NCBI RefSeq assembly: GCF_900113865.1
Contig: NZ_FOQY01000007.1
Coordinates: 124,001 to 188,000, forward strand
Direction of reading: 5' to 3'
DNA from: Streptosporangium canum
GTDB lineage: Bacteria; Actinomycetota; Actinomycetes; Streptosporangiales; Streptosporangiaceae
Length of the DNA: 64,000 bases
Shown: positions 24,846 through 32,432 of the stretch, in pieces
Numbering within the stretch: the first letter of the stretch is position 1
How the letters are laid out: each line of letters opens with the position of its first letter
Notes under the pieces: model-generated
Told to the model about the DNA's origin: nothing
What the model saw: only the letters and a program-made list of their open reading frames with translations
Databases searched by the model: none
Position numbers and translations under genes: made by a program

Positions 24846-26051
24846 TCAGATGGGCAGGGGGAGGAGGCGGCCGGCCGCCACCAGGGCGACGTCCTCCGAT
24901 TCGAGGGCCAGCCGCTGGTTCAGGCGGCCGAGGACGTCGCGGAACATCCGGCCGCTGGAGGTGGCGGGCACCACGCCGAGCCCGACCTCGTCGGAGACCG
25001 CCACGACCTGGGCGCGGGCCTGCCGCCAGGCGGCCACCAGTTCGTCGCACCGGGCCGTGACCGCGTCCCGGCCGTCCCCGCCCGACCAGGCGTCGCACTC
25101 GTCGAAGACCGCGGCGACCCAGGTGCCGAGCCCGTCGATCAGCATCGGGACCTCGGCGGTCCGGAGCAGTCCGGCCAGGTCGGTGGTCTCGGCCGTGCCC
25201 CAGTGAGCCGGTCGGCGGTCACGGTGCGCCTGGACCCGGCGGGTCCATTCGGCGTCGCCGCCGCCGGACGGCCCGGTCGCGACGTAGAGGACCTCAGGCT
25301 CGCCCGCCAGCCGGAGTTCGGCCTCGGCCGACTTCCCCGAGCGCGCCCCACCCAGCAGCAGGGTCCGCCGCGGTCGCGGGGGCCGGCCGGGGACGGGTTC
25401 GCCGGTGTCGAGGACCGTCCCGTCCGGTACGGCCCGCACTCCCCACAGCGCCGCCCGCCGCGCCAGCTCCGCCTCCGTCGGCACCCGATGATCGATGTCC
25501 ACGGCCACGACGTGGGTCCGCTCGCCGATCACGCCTCGGCGGCGCAGATCTCCCAGCCGCTCCGGCCGGTCCAGCACGTCGATCAGCACCAGATCGCAGA
25601 CGGCCGGCCCGTTCTCCGCGCGCGCCGGGACCCGCTCCGCTCCGCGCTCGCCGTACCGGTCCGCCGAGGGCGGGGCGTCACGGGAGTCCGGGGAAGGGGC
25701 CGGGGATGAGGTGTCGTGGGAGGCGGCCGGGGCCGCGTAGAGAACCCGCTCCCCGCCAGGGGTGGTGAGGGTCAGACCGTCCGGGCCGGTGGAGACCCGG
25801 TGGCCGGACGGGAGTGGGCCGGTGAGCGGGAGCCGTACGGAGTCGTCGGCGAGGGTGACTCCGGTGGGGCGGCTGGAGACCTGGTGGCAGGGCGGGAGTG
25901 GGCCGGTGAGCGGGAGCCGTACGGAGTCGTCGGTGAGGGTGACTTCGGTGGGGCGGCGGTGGCCGGGGGTGAGGCGCCCGCAGGAGGCGCACCCACAGCC
26001 CGGGGCAGGCCAGCCGGGGACCGCCGCCGTGCCGGAGATCAGGACTTTCAC
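24846..26051 (-). CDS. cobU: adenosylcobinamide kinase/guanylyltransferase with degenerate metallo-beta-lactamase-like N-terminus
   Basis: 401 aa from GTG 26051 (VKVLISGTAAVPGW). The C-terminal ~175 residues are CobU: P-loop LLLGGARSGKSAEAE, LYVATGPSGGGDAEW, VPMLIDGLGTWVAAVFDE, VVAVSDEVGLGVVPATSSGR and FRDVLGRLNQRLA. They phosphorylate cobinamide and attach GMP. The N-terminal half starts like a metallo-beta-lactamase (GTAAVPGWPAPGCGCASC) and later has VVAVDIDHRVPTEAEL, but lacks an HxHxDH motif, so it is probably inactive. Within it, 28-residue units starting VTLTDDSVRLPLTGPLP and VTLADDSVRLPLTGPLP are a recent tandem duplication. Similar fused N-termini occur in other actinomycetes (recalled). 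Confidence 0.88.
   Translation of the reverse strand: MKVLISGTAAVPGWPAPGCGCASCGRLTPGHRRPTEVTLTDDSVRLPLTGPLPPCHQVSSRPTGVTLADDSVRLPLTGPLPSGHRVSTGPDGLTLTTPGGERVLYAAPAASHDTSSPAPSPDSRDAPPSADRYGERGAERVPARAENGPAVCDLVLIDVLDRPERLGDLRRRGVIGERTHVVAVDIDHRVPTEAELARRAALWGVRAVPDGTVLDTGEPVPGRPPRPRRTLLLGGARSGKSAEAELRLAGEPEVLYVATGPSGGGDAEWTRRVQAHRDRRPAHWGTAETTDLAGLLRTAEVPMLIDGLGTWVAAVFDECDAWSGGDGRDAVTARCDELVAAWRQARAQVVAVSDEVGLGVVPATSSGRMFRDVLGRLNQRLALESEDVALVAAGRLLPLPI
25810..25978. repeat. 84-bp in-frame tandem duplication within cobU
   Basis: GGAGTGGGCCGGTGAGCGGG begins at 25811 and again at 25895, and the units stay nearly identical for about 70 bp. The 84-bp period equals 28 codons, so the frame is kept. 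Confidence 0.85.
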
Positions 26052-26338
26052 GGCCTCAGGGTAGGCGCACCCGGCCTGGCAGGCCGAAGGCGGTCGCACC
26101 GCTCAACCGGGTGGAAGGCGTGCTGTTTCCCTCAACCGGGTGGAAGGCGTGCCGTTCACCGGGGAGGTGCCGCCCGCCGGGGCAGGGGCACCGCCCCCCC
26201 GCCGCGCGGGCATGGCAGGGGAGGCGTGGCTCGGGGCGACGGACGCGCGGCTGCCTCCGGCCGCCCTCATGCTCGGGGATGTAGGGTTCGCTGAGCCGTC
26301 GGAGGCGCCGGCAGAACCCGCGAGAAGGAGCGTGTGAC
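26052..26338. other. cobU upstream region with a direct repeat
   Basis: CTCAACCGGGTGGAAGGCGT is present at 26102 and again at 26131 (29-bp spacing, 22 bp identical). The rest is GC-rich, and no convincing cobalamin riboswitch could be traced. The right end holds the promoter and Shine-Dalgarno (GAAGGAG) of the next gene. Confidence 0.55.
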
Positions 26339-26545
26339 ATGACCTGGCACTGGCGCTATGAGAACGCGAACGGCGGGCTGGTGACCGAGGGGGTCGTGCC
26401 GCCCGAAACGTTCCCGAGTCAGGCGGACGCGGAGTCGTGGCTCGGTGAGAGCTGGCGTGAGCTGCTGGAAGCCGGTGTCGAGAAGGTCACTCTGCTTGAG
26501 GACGACCGGGTCGAATACGAGAAGATGTCACTGCGCCCCGAATGA
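26339..26545 (+). CDS. small conserved hypothetical protein
   Basis: 68 aa from ATG 26339, with GAAGGAG eight bases upstream. Sequence MTWHWRYENANGGLVTEGVV, then FPSQADAESWLGESWRELLE and GVEKVTLLEDDRVEYEKMSL. It is acidic, soluble and probably alpha/beta. Proteins of this size and pattern are common and well conserved in actinomycetes, without known function. Its last codons and stop form the first of three 20-bp repeats that extend into the downstream DNA. Confidence 0.85.
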   Translation: MTWHWRYENANGGLVTEGVVPPETFPSQADAESWLGESWRELLEAGVEKVTLLEDDRVEYEKMSLRPE

Positions 26546-26590
26546 CATTTCCGCGTCCTGAATGACGTCTCCGCGCCCCGAATGAAAAGG
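26531..26590. repeat. three 20-bp tandem repeats starting inside a gene's 3' end
   Basis: Units begin at 26531, 26551 and 26571 (CTGCGCCCCGAATGACATTT, CCGCGTCCTGAATGACGTCT, then CCGCGCCCCGAATGAAAAGG). The first holds the final Arg-Pro-Glu codons and the TGA of the small protein gene. Confidence 0.85.
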
Positions 26591-26594
26591 AAAA

Positions 26595-26631
26595 CCCTTG
26601 AGCCGCCATTGCAGGAATGGCGGCTCAAGGG
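26595..26631. terminator. bidirectional terminator
   Basis: Perfect 16-bp stem CCCTTGAGCCGCCATT (26595-26610) / AATGGCGGCTCAAGGG (26616-26631) with a 5-nt loop. It is preceded by AAAAGGAAAA and followed by TT on the plus strand. It lies between the small protein gene and the convergent reductase gene. Confidence 0.88.
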
Positions 26632-26650
26632 GTTCTGGCTGTTCGGGTGA

Positions 26651-27649
26651 CTACGGGCGCTTCTCGGGGCTGACGGTCTTGGCGGGGTCGCGCTCGACCA
26701 CCGGGCCGAGAACGTCGTCGATCTTCTTCAGCACCTCGGCGTCCAGCTTCACCCCGGAGGCCTTGACGTTGTCGCGGACCTGCTCCGGCTTGGTCGCCCC
26801 GATGATGGCGGAGGCCACGTTCGGGTTCTGCAGCACCCACGCCACCGCGAGCTGGGCCATGCTCAGCCCGAGGTCGCCGGCGATCGGCTTCAGGTCCTGG
26901 ACGCGGGTGAGCACGTCGTCGTTCAGCATCCGGGAGATGAAGTTGCCACCGCTGGGGTCGGTGGCCCGGGAGCCGGCGGGCGGCGGCTGGCCCGGCAGAT
27001 ACTTGCCGGTCAGCACGCCCTGGGCGATCGGGGACCAGACGATCTGGCTGAGGCCCTCCTTCTCGGACAGCGGCACGACCTCGGCCTCGATGACCCGCCA
27101 CAGCATCGAGTACTGCGGCTGGTTGGATACCAGGCGGTCGAAGCCCATCTCGTCGGCGATCTTCAAGGCCTGGGCGATCTGGTCGGCGGTCCACTCGCTG
27201 ACGCCGACGTAGAGGACCTTGCCCTGGCGTACGAGGTCGTCGAAGGTCTTGAGGGTCTCCTCAAGGGGCGTCTCGTTGTCGAAGCGGTGGGCCTGGTACA
27301 GGTCGACGTAGTCGGTCTGCAGGCGGCGCAGCGAGCCGTGAACGGACTCGGTGATGTGCTTGCGGGAGAGGCCGCGGTCGTTGGGGCCGGCACCCGTGGG
27401 CCAGTAGACCTTGGTGAAGATCTCCAGAGACTCGCGGCGGACGCCCTTCAGGGCGCGGCCGAGCACCTCCTCCGCCTTGGTGTCCGCGTACACGTCGGCG
27501 GTGTCGAAGGTGGTGATCCCCTCGTCGAGCGCCGCCCGCACGCATTCCCGGGCGGCGTCCTCCTCGACCTGGGAACCATGAGTGATCCAGTTGCCGTAGC
27601 TGATCTCACTGACCATGAGGCCGCTACGGCCAAGGTGGCGGAATTCCAT
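26651..27649 (-). CDS. aldo/keto reductase, Kv-beta-like
   Basis: 332 aa from ATG 27649 (MEFRHLGRSGLMVSEISYGN); an ATG eight codons earlier is less likely. Catalytic tetrad elements are visible: TTFDTADVYADTKAEEVLGR (Asp, Tyr), FTKVYWPTGAGPNDRGLSRK (Lys), VDLYQAHRFDNETPLEETL (His). NADPH-binding IIGATKPEQVRDNVKASG is near the C-terminus. The overall pattern is that of the voltage-gated potassium channel beta-subunit/YghZ-like branch. It is a cytoplasmic oxidoreductase for unknown carbonyls. It is divergent from the SMI1/KNR4 gene, the two starts being 57 bp apart. Confidence 0.92.
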   Translation of the reverse strand: MEFRHLGRSGLMVSEISYGNWITHGSQVEEDAARECVRAALDEGITTFDTADVYADTKAEEVLGRALKGVRRESLEIFTKVYWPTGAGPNDRGLSRKHITESVHGSLRRLQTDYVDLYQAHRFDNETPLEETLKTFDDLVRQGKVLYVGVSEWTADQIAQALKIADEMGFDRLVSNQPQYSMLWRVIEAEVVPLSEKEGLSQIVWSPIAQGVLTGKYLPGQPPPAGSRATDPSGGNFISRMLNDDVLTRVQDLKPIAGDLGLSMAQLAVAWVLQNPNVASAIIGATKPEQVRDNVKASGVKLDAEVLKKIDDVLGPVVERDPAKTVSPEKRP

Positions 27650-27705
27650 GCTTCCGACCCTAGTAGGTGTCATGCGACAGACCGATTCGGGATACTCTGC
27701 CCGGC

Positions 27706-28986
27706 GTGTTGCGGTTGATCACTTCTCGATGGGTACGGCTCGCACTCGTGGCCGCCGCGGTGGCGGCGATCGTCGTGGCGGTCCTGCGCCTGCGCCGGTC
27801 TCCGGCCGTCCCCGGGGACGCCCTCCGCACGGAGATCGCCCCCGGATCCGGACTCGGACCCGAGGTCGAGGCCGTACCGGCTCCCTCACCGCAGTGGCCC
27901 CCCGCTCCGATCCTCGGCACCCCCACCGCCGACGACCTCAAGCGTTACGCCGTCAGGCCCTACATCCCCCGTTTCCTGGCCCCGGACTCTCCGCCGCGAA
28001 AGCCCCTGGACGACCTCACCCGGCGCCGCCTGACCCGCTGGGGTGCCGTCGCCGTCGCGCTGTGCCTGCTGGTGTTCGGCACGCAGGCCCTGGAGAACGC
28101 GACATTCTCCAAGGAGCCGACGGTCACGGAGGAGGCCACGGGGGAGATCCGTTTCGGGGACATGTCCGAGACCCTGATCGGCCCGTGCGTGCCCGGCGAG
28201 CCGGACCCGGCCACGGTGATAGCGGGTGACCGCGTCGGCACGCTCTGCGCGGAGGGCACCTCCCGATGGTCGCAGGCGGAGGCCCCGTTCCCCGTGGACA
28301 CCGCCCCGGCTCCGGACGGCACCGCGACGGCCCCGGACGAGACGGTTCCCGACGCCGACTGCCACCCCGTGACACGGGCGCCCCGGGTGCGGCCACTCAG
28401 CCCGAGGGTCACCCGGGCGGTGAACCGGCAGTGGGCGCGGATCGAGAGGTGGCTGAAGGCGAACGCCCCCGCGAGCCGCCGCACGCTCAGGGGGCCCGCC
28501 AGGGCCCGGACGATCGCGGTCGCGGAGGCCCAGATGGGCCTGCGCTTCCCCAACGACCTGCGTGCCTCCCTGCTGCGGCACAACGGCGCCGCGGCCGTGG
28601 ACGGGACCTGGCCGTTCGGCTTCCTGCCCAACGGGTTCCTCGGCGTCCGCGAGATCCGCGACACCTGGCGGATGCTGTGCGGGATCGACGACGAGCTCGA
28701 GGACCGGGGTGAGGGCTCCGACCCGCGTACGGAGTGGTGGGATGGGCGCATGATCCCGTTCGGCTCCGACGGGAGCGGCAACCATCTGGTGGTCGACTCG
28801 GTCATGCGCGACGTGGGGGAGACCGACCACGAGGGCCAGATGAGCTTCACGCCCGGCGGGGTCCCGATCCGCTCGCACTACGCCCTGCTCAAGGCGGTCG
28901 CCGACGCGATGGAGACCGACGGCGCCGTCGGCTACTGGAAGCCCGGGGTGACCGAGGGTGAGCTCGACTGGGACGTCGTGAACTGA
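27706..28986 (+). CDS. SMI1/KNR4 (SUKH) domain protein with two membrane helices
   Basis: 426 aa from GTG 27706; an ATG at 27667 overlaps the divergent gene's leader. A first helix (VRLALVAAAVAAIVVAVLRL) lies near the N-terminus and a second (AVAVALCLLVFGTQALENAT) at ~120-140, with a proline-rich stretch between. The C-terminal ~180 residues are SMI1/KNR4-like: AEAQMGLRFPNDLRASLLRH, FGFLPNGFLGVREIRDTWRM, GRMIPFGSDGSGNHLVVD, then MSFTPGGVPIRSHYALL. SUKH domains often bind toxin or wall-synthesis proteins. No toxin gene lies beside it, so a housekeeping envelope role is as likely as immunity. Confidence 0.82.
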   Translation: MLRLITSRWVRLALVAAAVAAIVVAVLRLRRSPAVPGDALRTEIAPGSGLGPEVEAVPAPSPQWPPAPILGTPTADDLKRYAVRPYIPRFLAPDSPPRKPLDDLTRRRLTRWGAVAVALCLLVFGTQALENATFSKEPTVTEEATGEIRFGDMSETLIGPCVPGEPDPATVIAGDRVGTLCAEGTSRWSQAEAPFPVDTAPAPDGTATAPDETVPDADCHPVTRAPRVRPLSPRVTRAVNRQWARIERWLKANAPASRRTLRGPARARTIAVAEAQMGLRFPNDLRASLLRHNGAAAVDGTWPFGFLPNGFLGVREIRDTWRMLCGIDDELEDRGEGSDPRTEWWDGRMIPFGSDGSGNHLVVDSVMRDVGETDHEGQMSFTPGGVPIRSHYALLKAVADAMETDGAVGYWKPGVTEGELDWDVVN

Positions 28987-29093
28987 GGCCGCGGTACGGC
29001 TACCGCCGGAGCCGGCCGCTCAGCGGCACCCCGCCCCGCCGGATGACCGGGCGGGGCGGAGGGACGCGATGTCCTCGGAGAGGACCCGGACGC

Positions 29094-29702
29094 CTACTTC
29101 TTCGCCGGGACGGGCTTGCCGCCGGGGAGGAAGGCGGGCGGCGGGAAGCGCAGCTTGCGGATCTGCAGCGCGCGCATGGCGGCGTAGAAGCCGACGCCCT
29201 TGACGCTCTCGCCGGGGAACTTCTCGGTCACGAGCTTCTTGACCTTCCAGGACACCCAGACCGAGGTGAACAGCACGCCGACCATCATGATCGGCCAGCC
29301 GATCGTGATGACGGCGGCGTAGATGTACTGCCGGGTCTCGCCGGGGAAGGGGACCCAGGTGAGCAGCAGGATCAGCAGCGAGAACGGCAGGAAATACTGG
29401 CTGATGATCCGGCGGGAGTCCACCCAGTCACGGGCGAACTTGCGTGCCGGGCCCCGGTCGCGTGCCGGGAAGTAGCGCTCGTCGCCGCGCATCATGCCCT
29501 CGCGCGCCTTGACGCGGTCGTTGGCCTGGCGTTCGCGGAGCTGCTTGTAGGCCTCTTTGCGGTTCTGGGGGGCGTTCACCGGCTGGCGGCGACGGCCTTC
29601 GGCGTCCCGGCGCTTGGGTGTGGGACGCCCCTTGCCCGCAGGCTTAGGATCGTTAGCGGAGACGGGGGAGTCGTCCGCGGTGGTCTGGGTACGTCGGAAC
29701 AC
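29094..29702 (-). CDS. DUF3043 family membrane protein
   Basis: 202 aa from ATG 29702. Lys/Arg-rich N-terminus (DPKPAGKGRPTPKRRDAEGR), a charged helix (REAYKQLRERQANDRVKARE), GDERYFPARDRGPARKFARD and VDSRRIISQYFLPFSLLILL, then two membrane helices (to ~150) and a basic tail. This is the DUF3043 layout of actinobacteria; function unknown. It is divergent from pspA, the two starts being 147 bp apart. A homologue occurs near erpA and cobS in mycobacteria (recalled). Confidence 0.9.
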   Translation of the reverse strand: MFRRTQTTADDSPVSANDPKPAGKGRPTPKRRDAEGRRRQPVNAPQNRKEAYKQLRERQANDRVKAREGMMRGDERYFPARDRGPARKFARDWVDSRRIISQYFLPFSLLILLLTWVPFPGETRQYIYAAVITIGWPIMMVGVLFTSVWVSWKVKKLVTEKFPGESVKGVGFYAAMRALQIRKLRFPPPAFLPGGKPVPAKK

Positions 29703-29848
29703 ATCGTCAGCCTACCGGGACTGCAACTTAGTGACGCCCTCGTGCGTTATGCGTAGGGTGAACCTAGGTGGCTCCGGAGCTTTCTATGGGGGGCTGGAAT
29801 CACTGGGGTGACCCGAAGCGCATTTGAAGAAGGGGACGGCCGACGCGC

Positions 29849-30667
29849 ATGAGCGTGATGAAGAGACTTTCCATGATCTTCAAGTCCAAGGCCAACAACG
29901 CCTTGGACAAGATGGAGGATCCACGCGAAACCCTGGACTACTCCTACCAGCGTCAGTTGGAGTTGTTGCAGAAGGTGCGCCGGGGTGTGGCCGACGTCGC
30001 CACCTCGCGCAAGCGGGTGGAGCTGCAGATCAACCAGATCGAGGCCCAGTCGCGCAAGCTTGAGGAGCAGGGCCGCAAGGCGCTGGGCGTCGGCCGCGAG
30101 GACCTCGCCCGCGAGGCGCTGACCCGCCGGTCGAGCCTGCAGACCCAGATCGCCGACCTCCGCGTCCAGCACGACAACCTGCAGGGCGAGGAGGAGAAGC
30201 TCACCACCGCCTCGCACCGGCTGCAGGCCAAGGTCGACTCCTTCCGCACCCGCAAGGAGACGATCAAGGCGACCTACACCGCGGCCGAGGCTCAGACGCG
30301 GATCAACGAGGCCTTCTCCGGCATCTCCGAGGAGATGGGCGACGTCGGTCTGGCGATCCAGCGGGCCGAGGACAAGACGGCCTCGATGCAGGCCCGCGCG
30401 GGCGCCATCGACGAGCTGCTGGCCAGCGGTGCGCTCGACGACTTCAGCGGGCAGCGCGGCGACGACATCCAGGCCGAGCTGGACCGCATGGGCGGCGGCC
30501 AGGACGTGGAGCTGGAGATCGCCCGGATGAAGGCCGAGCTCGGGCAGGGCTCCGCGCCCAAGAGCGCGATCGAGTCCGGAGCGCCCCAGCAGCAGCCCCA
30601 CCAGCAGCCTCAGCAGCAGCAGTCCCCCCAGACCCAGCAGTACCGTCAGCCGGGGGAGGGGCTGTGA
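29849..30667 (+). CDS. pspA: phage shock protein A (PspA/IM30)
   Basis: 272 aa from ATG 29849 (MSVMKRLSMIFKSKANNALD, an amphipathic membrane-binding start). Residues ~25-225 are a long coiled coil rich in Glu, Arg, Lys and Gln with RETLDYSYQRQLELLQKVRR, the IM30 core. PspA binds and shields stressed membranes as an ESCRT-III-like polymer. The tail (~245-272) is almost pure Gln/Pro/His (QQQPHQQPQQQQSPQTQQ), an unusual extension coded by CAG-rich repeats. It is first gene of a tight same-strand run pspA-pspAA-htpX-pspAB-hydrolase-lysX. Confidence 0.95.
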   Translation: MSVMKRLSMIFKSKANNALDKMEDPRETLDYSYQRQLELLQKVRRGVADVATSRKRVELQINQIEAQSRKLEEQGRKALGVGREDLAREALTRRSSLQTQIADLRVQHDNLQGEEEKLTTASHRLQAKVDSFRTRKETIKATYTAAEAQTRINEAFSGISEEMGDVGLAIQRAEDKTASMQARAGAIDELLASGALDDFSGQRGDDIQAELDRMGGGQDVELEIARMKAELGQGSAPKSAIESGAPQQQPHQQPQQQQSPQTQQYRQPGEGL

Positions 30668-30942
30668 TCGTTCGCATCATGGGCGAGGGCCAGACCGAGA
30701 TCGATCCCAGCGACCTCGGCGTTCTCAACGCCCTGGACGGTGAGCTGGAGGCGGCGATCGAGGCCGGCGACGAGGAGGTCTTCCGGGCCCGCCTGCACGA
30801 TCTGCTGGACAAGGTCCGCCATGTCGGCAAGGCGCTCCCGGACGACAGTCTGGAGTCCTCGGAGCTGATTTTGCCTCCGGCTGACGCTTCCATGGAAGAA
30901 GTGCGGGAGATGCTCGGCGATGAGGGGCTGATTCCCGGATAG
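30664..30942 (+). CDS. pspAA: PspA-associated protein PspAA
   Basis: 92 aa. GTG 30664 overlaps the pspA stop (GTGA), so translation is coupled. Sequence MIVRIMGEGQTEIDPSDLGV, then LNALDGELEAAIEAGDEEVF, RARLHDLLDKVRHVGKALPD and LILPPADASMEEVREMLGDE is the PspAA domain that accompanies PspA in actinobacteria and archaea. Role: proposed partner in the PspA membrane-stress system; no enzymatic motif. Confidence 0.92.
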   Translation: MIVRIMGEGQTEIDPSDLGVLNALDGELEAAIEAGDEEVFRARLHDLLDKVRHVGKALPDDSLESSELILPPADASMEEVREMLGDEGLIPG

Positions 30943-30951
30943 TTTGGGCAT

Positions 30952-31854
30952 ATGGCACACACCCGGTTCGCCCCGGACCGGGGCCTGACCAGTCGCATGG
31001 TTCTGACCATGTTCCTGCTCGGACTGCTGTATGTCGTCTTCGTGAGCGTGTTGATCACGCTGGGAGTCCAGACGATCCTGGTGCTGCTCATAGCCGGTGG
31101 CACCCTGCTGGTGCAGTACTTCATGTCCGACCGCATCGCGCTGTTCGCGATGCACGGACGTGAGGTCACCCCGCAGCAGGCCCCGGAGCTGCACGGCATG
31201 ATCGACCGCCTCTCCGCGATGGCCGACATGCCCAAGCCGCGGGTGGCGATCGCCGATTCGGACGTCCCGAACGCGTTCGCCACCGGCCGTAACCAGAAGA
31301 AGGCCGTGGTGTGCGTGACCACCGGCCTGCTGCGCCGCCTGGAGCGGGCCGAGCTTGAGGGCGTGCTCGCCCACGAGATGTCCCACGTCGCCCACCGCGA
31401 CGTCGCCGTGATGACCATCGCCTCGTTCCTCGGCATCGTCGCCGGGCTCATGACCAGGGTCGCGCTCTACAGCGGCCTGGGGCGCGGCCGCGACGACCGC
31501 GGCGGCCTGCCGATCGGCCTGATCATCATGCTGGTCTCCGCCCTGGTGTACGGGGTCAGTTTCCTGCTCACCCGCGCCCTGTCGCGCTACCGCGAGCTGG
31601 CCGCCGACCGCGCCGGAGCGCTGCTCACCCAGCGCCCCTCCGTCCTGGCCAGCGCACTCGTCAAGATCAGCGGTGAGATGGCCCGCATCCCGACCAGGGA
31701 CCTGCGCGAGGCCGAGCCGTTCAACGCCTTCTTCTTCGTCCCCGCGCTGTCGGGTGGCGCCAGCCTGGCGACACTGCTGGCGACCCATCCGCCGCTGAAC
31801 CGGCGGCTGGAACAGCTCGCCAGGATCTCGGCCCAGCTCGGCCAGGGGGTGTGA
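30952..31854 (+). CDS. htpX: HtpX-like M48 membrane zinc protease
   Basis: 300 aa. Two N-terminal helices (~18-55; MFLLGLLYVVFVSVLITLGV), then VAIADSDVPNAFATGRNQKK, the zinc site VLAHEMSHVAHRDVAVM (HExxH) and the third ligand Glu in RYRELAADRAGALLTQ, with two more helices between. It is membrane-bound, with the active site facing the cytoplasm, and degrades damaged membrane proteins. It starts 9 bp after pspAA and ends 4 bp before pspAB; this links proteolytic quality control to the Psp proteins. Confidence 0.94.
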   Translation: MAHTRFAPDRGLTSRMVLTMFLLGLLYVVFVSVLITLGVQTILVLLIAGGTLLVQYFMSDRIALFAMHGREVTPQQAPELHGMIDRLSAMADMPKPRVAIADSDVPNAFATGRNQKKAVVCVTTGLLRRLERAELEGVLAHEMSHVAHRDVAVMTIASFLGIVAGLMTRVALYSGLGRGRDDRGGLPIGLIIMLVSALVYGVSFLLTRALSRYRELAADRAGALLTQRPSVLASALVKISGEMARIPTRDLREAEPFNAFFFVPALSGGASLATLLATHPPLNRRLEQLARISAQLGQGV

Positions 31855-31858
31855 GCCG

Positions 31859-32428
31859 GTGAAGTGGTGGGACGCGCTGCTGGGCCGTACCGAAGCGGTG
31901 AAACCGGACCTGGACGCGCTGTTCGCGCTGCCGTCGGCGGCGGTGACCCTGCAGGCCGCGACCGGGCTGGCGCCGACCGGGACGGGGTCGGTCTGCTTCC
32001 GCTCGGCCGAGGGCGGGGCCTTCGCCGAGCTGGAGCGTGACGTCACCCAGCTGCTCGCCGCCGGCGGAGGGCCGCCGGTGGAGGAGTCCAAGGACGCCTA
32101 CGGCTACACCTGGCTGCTGGTGCGCCGCACGCCCGAGCAGCTCAGCGACCTGGTCACCGATCTGCACGCGGTCAACTCCTCCCTTGAGGCGGCGGGGTTC
32201 GGCCCCTCCCTGCTCTGCTCCCTGGTCGTGTTCGCCGACGAGTCCGCCCGCGCGCTCGCCCTGGTCTACCTCTACAAGCGGGGCACCTTCTACCCGTTCG
32301 CACCGCTGTCGGGCCAGCACAGGGACAACGCGCTGGAGCTTCAGGTGCGTGCCGCGGTCGAGGGGGAGCTCCCGATCGAGCCCGACCTCAGCCGCTGGTT
32401 CCCCCTGTGGGGCGCCCCCGGGCTCTAG
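31859..32428 (+). CDS. pspAB: PspA-associated protein PspAB
   Basis: 189 aa from GTG 31859. MKWWDALLGRTEAVKPDLDA, LFALPSAAVTLQAATGLAPT, DVTQLLAAGGGPPVEESKDA and YGYTWLLVRRTPEQLSDLVT, then GQHRDNALELQVRAAVEGEL and LSRWFPLWGAPGL, correspond to the PspAB family, which is found with PspA, PspAA and HtpX. It is a soluble alpha/beta protein of unknown biochemical role. It has 4-bp gaps to htpX and to the following hydrolase gene. Confidence 0.9.
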   Translation: MKWWDALLGRTEAVKPDLDALFALPSAAVTLQAATGLAPTGTGSVCFRSAEGGAFAELERDVTQLLAAGGGPPVEESKDAYGYTWLLVRRTPEQLSDLVTDLHAVNSSLEAAGFGPSLLCSLVVFADESARALALVYLYKRGTFYPFAPLSGQHRDNALELQVRAAVEGELPIEPDLSRWFPLWGAPGL

Positions 32429-32432
32429 AGCG

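Noticed and set aside
26052-26338. Cobalamin riboswitch upstream of cobU
   Set aside because: The AGCCA...CCTGCC and GGTGCGACC fragments are present but with wrong spacing and order; no full B12-box or P4-P5 structure could be traced.
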